From an uncultured Bacteroidota bacterium (GTDB lineage Bacteria; Bacteroidota; Bacteroidia; Bacteroidales; P3), in contig URCX01000055.1 of the NCBI GenBank assembly GCA_900546465.1, forward strand, positions 1 through 11,136: DNA of 11,136 nucleotides, written 5' to 3'. Positions 7,980 through 11,136 of the stretch are shown here, piece after piece. Position 1 is the first letter of the stretch. Each line of letters begins with the position of its first letter. The position numbers were made by a program, and so were the translations under genes. The notes beneath the pieces were generated by a model. That model saw only the letters and a list, made by a program, of their open reading frames with translations, was not told where the DNA came from and did no database searches.

Positions 7980-7987
7980 GCACTTGC
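7976..7987. promoter_or_regulatory. Possible operator overlapping the kor -33 box
   Basis: GCAAG and CTTGC form perfect 5-base arms around CA, covering the TTG of the kor promoter and facing the divergent dismutase gene. The position would suit a regulator-binding site. The arms are short, so chance is a real possibility. Confidence 0.25.
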
Positions 7988-8078
7988 AGCGTTAAATCTC
8001 ATTTTCAGCTGCTATTTGGCAGTGAACATATCTTCTGTTTTGTGTGTTTATAAGGCGTAAACGTAAAACATATATAAT

Positions 8079-8657
8079 ATGAAAAGAATGGAATTGACAC
8101 AATTGCCTTACTCCATGGAGGCATTGGAGCCGCACATAGGCAGATTGACTATGGAGTTTCACCATGGTAAGCACCATCGTGCATATATCGATAACCTGAA
8201 CAAACTTATTGCAGGTACTAAGTTCGAGACAATGACGCCGGAAGAAATCATAAAGAATTCCGAAGGCAGTATTTACAATAATGCAGCACAGGCTTGGAAC
8301 CATGATTTCTATTGGAATTGCCTCTCTCCGGAGGGAACGAAAGAGCCTTCCTCCGGCTTGCTTCATGCGATGGACAAGAAGTTTGGCGGTTTTGACGAGT
8401 TCAAAAAGCAATTCACCCTTTCCGCTTTGGGTTTGTTTGGCAGCGGTTGGGTTTGGTTGGTTAAAGATGAAGCGGGTAAGTTGGAGATAATTTCAAGCCC
8501 GAATGCAGGTAATCCGATAAGAGAAAACAAAACCCCTCTTTTGGTTTGCGATGTCTGGGAACATGCTTATTATCTTGATAAGCAAAACCGCAGAGCAGAT
8601 TATGTGGAAAGCTTCTGGAAAGTGGTGGATTGGAAGAAAGTCTCTCAGAGATATTGA
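8079..8657 (+). CDS. sodB: Superoxide dismutase, Fe-type or cambialistic Fe/Mn
   Basis: This 192-residue cytoplasmic enzyme converts superoxide to hydrogen peroxide and oxygen. The four metal ligands are visible: His28 (first His of FHHGKHH), His75 (WNHDFYW), Asp158 and His162 (DVWEHAYYL). Tyr36 is the conserved second-sphere tyrosine. Gln71, in the AAQAWNH segment, is where iron enzymes carry their active-site glutamine, and Ala143 in PNAGNP replaces the manganese-type glutamine, so iron or mixed metal use is predicted. Related Bacteroidales enzymes are known to accept both metals. There is no signal peptide and the length is normal. It is transcribed away from the kor operon across a 174-base gap and ends in its own terminator. 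No exact -7 box was found before it. Confidence 0.96.
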   Translation: MKRMELTQLPYSMEALEPHIGRLTMEFHHGKHHRAYIDNLNKLIAGTKFETMTPEEIIKNSEGSIYNNAAQAWNHDFYWNCLSPEGTKEPSSGLLHAMDKKFGGFDEFKKQFTLSALGLFGSGWVWLVKDEAGKLEIISSPNAGNPIRENKTPLLVCDVWEHAYYLDKQNRRADYVESFWKVVDWKKVSQRY

Positions 8658-8674
8658 ATTGTGTTTGTGTGAGT

Positions 8675-8732
8675 AAAGAAAATTCCATGATAAGCTGTGA
8701 ATGATTAGAGCTTCATGGGATTTTCTTTTTTT
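8675..8732 (+). terminator. Intrinsic terminator of the superoxide dismutase gene
   Basis: AAAGAAAATTCCATGA (8675-8690) pairs with TCATGGGATTTTCTTT (8713-8728) over 16 positions with a single G-T wobble, and the run of T continues to 8732. It starts 17 bases after the stop codon. The A-rich left arm could also let it work for transcription from the other strand. Confidence 0.9.
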
Positions 8733-9223
8733 GCATTTGTTGGTATTTCGACATTCTTGGAATAGTTCAGAATTAAGAATTTTCAAATTCATTAACTTCA
8801 TAGCTTGCGAAAGAATTGAGAAGAGGCAATCAGGCTGAATTTTTGCGAGTATTTGAGAGTTTATCAATATGCTGGTTTTTAGTTGTTTGTAAAATTCTTT
8901 TGAGATTGACGAAAATAAAACGCCGTTTTGGAATCGTAAGACGCCGTCTTATTTCGAGAAAACGGCGTTTTGATAGTGATAATATTTCGTATTTAGAGCA
9001 AAAAGACTGCCTTCTTCCCCTGAAAAGACAGCGTTTTTTTCATCAGATGTCTTCTTTTCATTTTCCGAAAAAGCCCTTTTGCCCGAAAATTACCCCAAAA
9101 CACAGAAAAAATTCCACGACTTACGCCTTTCACATTCTTACTTCATCATTAGAAAAATAGGCTTGTTCAACGTTGTTTCTCTCAAAAAAAAGAATAAAGC
9201 ACGATTATCCGGGAAATATATCG
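8733..9223. other. Gene-free spacer before the lipoprotein unit
   Basis: About 490 bases with no credible gene. It contains the palindrome cluster at 8917-8971, further degenerate copies around 9002-9040 (AAAAGACAGCG followed by a T run), and AT-rich sequence. The open frames that cross it lack plausible starts or composition and do not resemble any protein I recognise. Confidence 0.6.
8917..8971. repeat. Cluster of three odd palindromes with ACGCCGT/ACGGCGT cores
   Basis: AAAACGCCGTTTT (8917-8929), TAAGACGCCGTCTTA (8937-8951) and AAAACGGCGTTTT (8959-8971) are each perfect apart from the central base. The first and third are exact reverse complements over 13 bases, so they can also pair with each other and enclose the second. 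No promoter box coincides with them. Related arms occur at 5005-5055. Confidence 0.75.
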
Positions 9224-9231
9224 TACATTTG
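9224..9231 (+). promoter_or_regulatory. Probable -7 box of the lipoprotein unit
   Basis: TACATTTG matches TAnnTTTG exactly and lies 48 bases before the chosen ATG at 9280. No clear TTG is found at the expected -33 distance, so it rests on one element. Its place within the longer open frame argues against the earlier in-frame start at 9079. Confidence 0.55.
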
Positions 9232-9279
9232 CAGTGTCTGACAAAACAGCAATATATTCAAGAACGAAAACACGGGAAA

Positions 9280-10887
9280 ATGAAGCAAATTTTCAAGAAG
9301 GCAGCTTCGGTAGTATTTGTCATGTTGGCATTTACGGCTTGTAACGAGCATGATTTCGAAGGAGAGAATAATGATTTATTCCAACGTAAAAATGCTTCCT
9401 CCGATTCGGAGGTTATTGTTTTAGGTAAACAGTACCCTAATCCATATTCGGTTAGAAATATGCTTGCGGCATATTCCGAACTTAAAAATTCCGGAGAAAA
9501 CATCGGAAACATAAATATTCGTACGACGGATCTTTATGTTAGGTTTTTGCCTACGGATACAGCACAATATAATGCACTGAGTGAGGATACATCAATGGTT
9601 TTGTTTGATTATCCTTTGGATTATGAAATTGTTCAAGAGGGAGAGTATTATCATGATCCATCTATTCCGGAGGATAGTTACACATGGTTGTACACCACAG
9701 TACCTGCGGGCTATCAATTCAATCCGAATATAAGGTACGAGATTTTGGATAGTTGCTATATTTCTCGTGATGATAATGAGAATATCATAAGTGATGATGA
9801 TAAATTGGAACAAATGTCGTTCAAATTACTCGGATTGGATAAAATCTTTGCAGATTCCGAAGATCAAGGAGCAAAAGGTTGGTTTCGTGGAAAGAAACCA
9901 AAAGGCACGTATAGGGTTTATGATACTGATTTAGGTTATTATGTCCCTGTGAAATGCGCACAAGCTATCTGTCACAATATTGTAAAATGGGGATATGCCC
10001 GAATTGGGGAAAATGGACGGTATGAGATGAATAAGAAGTTTCATACAAAAGTGTATTATAAAATCAAGTATTCAAACTCCAAGAGTTTCAATATACGGTA
10101 TCCTGTGTTAACCGCTTATAGCCGTTTTGGATTTCATGGCAAAAGTGGATATAGCAAAGATATTGCACCGAGTGGAAACAGTTGGAAACTTGCAACGATA
10201 AATAATGCAGCTTACGAATATTATGATATCTGTACCATGAACAAGATTTTGACACCTCCGAATAATTTGAAAATATTCATGACAAACTTCTCAAGAAATG
10301 GTGCAGCTCCTATGCTGACAAGGGTTTATCATCCGATAGGAGCAAATTCGCATTCGTCCTGGTTGAGTTTCTTTGTCAATATTGTTTATGGTTTGCCGGC
10401 AACAGTGATAAACAATACAATCCTGAAACTTGTAGGACCGGATATAGTCGTAGGAGGAAATACAGAAAAGTCATTATCTATTTATAAGACAACCTGCCAC
10501 GAACTTGCTCATGCAAGTCATTTCAGACAAGTCGGTAGTGAGTATTGGGCATTGTACATAAGCTATATAATGACGTATGGGGCGTATGGTGATGTTGGTG
10601 ATTATAATTCAGGGGTTTGTGGAGTCGGTGAGATGTGGGGATACGCCATGGGTAATGTTTTGGCAAATGAGAAATACAATAAGGATATGAAGAGTAAAGT
10701 TGTATTTTGGTTTAATTGGAGAATTCTCTCAGATATTATGACTCAGGGAGTTTTGAGCAAAAGACAGATATTTGATTGCCTCACTAATGAAGTGAGATCT
10801 CATGATGAATTGAAATCGAAGATGAAGCGGTTATATCCGACAGAGGCAAACAAAATAGATACGATATTTGGAACTTACGGATTTTAG
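9280..10887 (+). CDS. Probable surface lipoprotein with HExxH zinc-peptidase-like motif
   Basis: This 535-residue lipoprotein belongs to no family I can name. The open frame extends back to 9079, but the start at 9280 gives a lipoprotein signal peptide (KK, hydrophobic core, FTAC with Cys21) and follows a promoter box. The residues after Cys21 are acid-rich (NEHDFEGEN), like the export signal that sends Bacteroidota lipoproteins to the outer surface; surface location is inferred. Residues about 208-262 (GTYRVYD, then YVPVKCA, then GENGRYE) resemble a small carboxypeptidase-regulatory-like beta fold. The HELAH motif at His407-His411 within TTCHELAHASHF has zinc-peptidase form, with Glu408 as catalytic candidate. 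Glu451 (GEMWGYAMG), 40 residues on, is a plausible third ligand; His414 is another. The next gene starts two bases after the stop. Proteolytic activity is unproven, and the motif could be structural. Confidence 0.85.
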   Translation: MKQIFKKAASVVFVMLAFTACNEHDFEGENNDLFQRKNASSDSEVIVLGKQYPNPYSVRNMLAAYSELKNSGENIGNINIRTTDLYVRFLPTDTAQYNALSEDTSMVLFDYPLDYEIVQEGEYYHDPSIPEDSYTWLYTTVPAGYQFNPNIRYEILDSCYISRDDNENIISDDDKLEQMSFKLLGLDKIFADSEDQGAKGWFRGKKPKGTYRVYDTDLGYYVPVKCAQAICHNIVKWGYARIGENGRYEMNKKFHTKVYYKIKYSNSKSFNIRYPVLTAYSRFGFHGKSGYSKDIAPSGNSWKLATINNAAYEYYDICTMNKILTPPNNLKIFMTNFSRNGAAPMLTRVYHPIGANSHSSWLSFFVNIVYGLPATVINNTILKLVGPDIVVGGNTEKSLSIYKTTCHELAHASHFRQVGSEYWALYISYIMTYGAYGDVGDYNSGVCGVGEMWGYAMGNVLANEKYNKDMKSKVVFWFNWRILSDIMTQGVLSKRQIFDCLTNEVRSHDELKSKMKRLYPTEANKIDTIFGTYGF

Positions 10888-10889
10888 TC

Positions 10890-11136
10890 ATGAATGGAAT
10901 AAGAATATGCTTGGCGATTTGTTTAGCTGTTTTGTTGTTGGCATTCTCGTGTTATCCGGAGATAAATATGATTGTGAAAAACAAAACGGATAAGACATTG
11001 TACCTGACATTAGATGATGAAAGCTCGTTTATCATAAGACCTTTTCAAGAAAGAACAATAATTGGATTCTATCAGGGTGACGGATATTTCTACCAATGTT
11101 TATTGGAATATAACCATTGCAGACTTCAGGAAAATG
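10890..11136 (+). CDS. Small lipoprotein of unknown function, cut by the window end
   Basis: The first 82 residues of an open frame that continues past the window. Residues 1-21 are a lipoprotein signal peptide ending LAFSC with Cys21. The mature part is a beta-strand-like sequence with paired aromatic and charged residues (MIVKNKTDKTLYLTL, YQGDGYFYQC) and two further cysteines at 70 and 77. It starts two bases after the stop of the HExxH lipoprotein, so the two are almost certainly translated from one message. Unlike its neighbour, it lacks an acidic stretch after the lipid cysteine, which may mean it faces the periplasm. No family is recognised. A partner, substrate or inhibitor of the upstream protein is possible but only inferred from context. 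Confidence 0.8.
   Translation, partial: MNGIRICLAICLAVLLLAFSCYPEINMIVKNKTDKTLYLTLDDESSFIIRPFQERTIIGFYQGDGYFYQCLLEYNHCRLQEN

Noticed and set aside
7981..8078. Promoter for the dismutase gene
   Set aside because: No exact TAnnTTTG at a useful place; the TTTG at 8014-8018 and the TTTTG after it do not make a proper pair.
8493..8867. Minus-strand open frame of 124 codons across the dismutase end
   Set aside because: It covers the antisense of a well-supported gene and its terminator and has no domain.
8905..9040. CRISPR array
   Set aside because: The repeated units are 13-15 base palindromes with 7-base gaps, far too short for repeats and spacers, and no cas gene is near.
8816..9160. Plus-strand open frame of 114 codons in the spacer
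   Set aside because: It passes through the palindrome cluster, has no promoter or leader, and its sequence is unlike a folded protein.
9079..9279. Upstream extension of the HExxH lipoprotein
   Set aside because: Starting at 9079 would bury the lipoprotein signal peptide 67 residues inside the protein and place the promoter box inside the gene.
10498..10530. Metzincin signature HExxHxxGxxH
   Set aside because: Position 414 is His, not Gly, and no His follows three residues later, so only the short HExxH motif is supported.

Overview
The window reads as a stretch of chromosome from an anaerobic member of the Bacteroidota, most likely order Bacteroidales. Four signs support this. A giant secreted protein ends in a type IX secretion (T9SS) type A sorting domain, a pathway confined to this phylum. 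Three promoters carry the phylum's TAnnTTTG -7 box. Most start codons have A-rich leaders rather than Shine-Dalgarno sequences. A ferredoxin-linked 2-oxoacid oxidoreductase operon of the arrangement common in Bacteroidales is present. Genus cannot be fixed from the sequence alone.

Layout. (1) 50-4515, minus strand: a two-gene unit led by a 75-residue protein with a signal peptide and a C-terminal hydrophobic/basic tail, followed 17 bases later by a 1406-residue surface or secreted protein. The large protein has GLUG-like repeats, about six fibronectin type III-like domains and a T9SS sorting tail. A promoter lies at 4593-4624. (2) 4625-5160: gene-free DNA holding small GC-cored inverted repeats. 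(3) 5161-7979, minus strand: a complete operon korD-korA-korB-korC for a 2-oxoacid:ferredoxin oxidoreductase, with a promoter at the head and a strong terminator at the end. (4) 8079-8732, plus strand: a divergent iron-type (or cambialistic) superoxide dismutase with its own terminator. (5) 8733-9223: gene-free DNA with a cluster of three 13-15 base palindromes. (6) 9224-11136, plus strand: an unit of two lipoproteins. The first is a 535-residue probable surface zinc-peptidase-like protein of no recognised family, and the second is cut by the window edge.

How they fit together. The kor operon oxidises a 2-oxoacid to an acyl-CoA and passes the electrons through its two-cluster ferredoxin subunit. 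Such iron-sulfur enzymes are oxygen-sensitive, so the neighbouring superoxide dismutase is a sensible partner, although nothing proves coregulation. The two flanking units look like accessory envelope functions: a T9SS cargo with a small tail-anchored companion, and a lipoprotein pair containing an HExxH motif. No tRNA, rRNA, CRISPR array, insertion sequence or integrase was seen.
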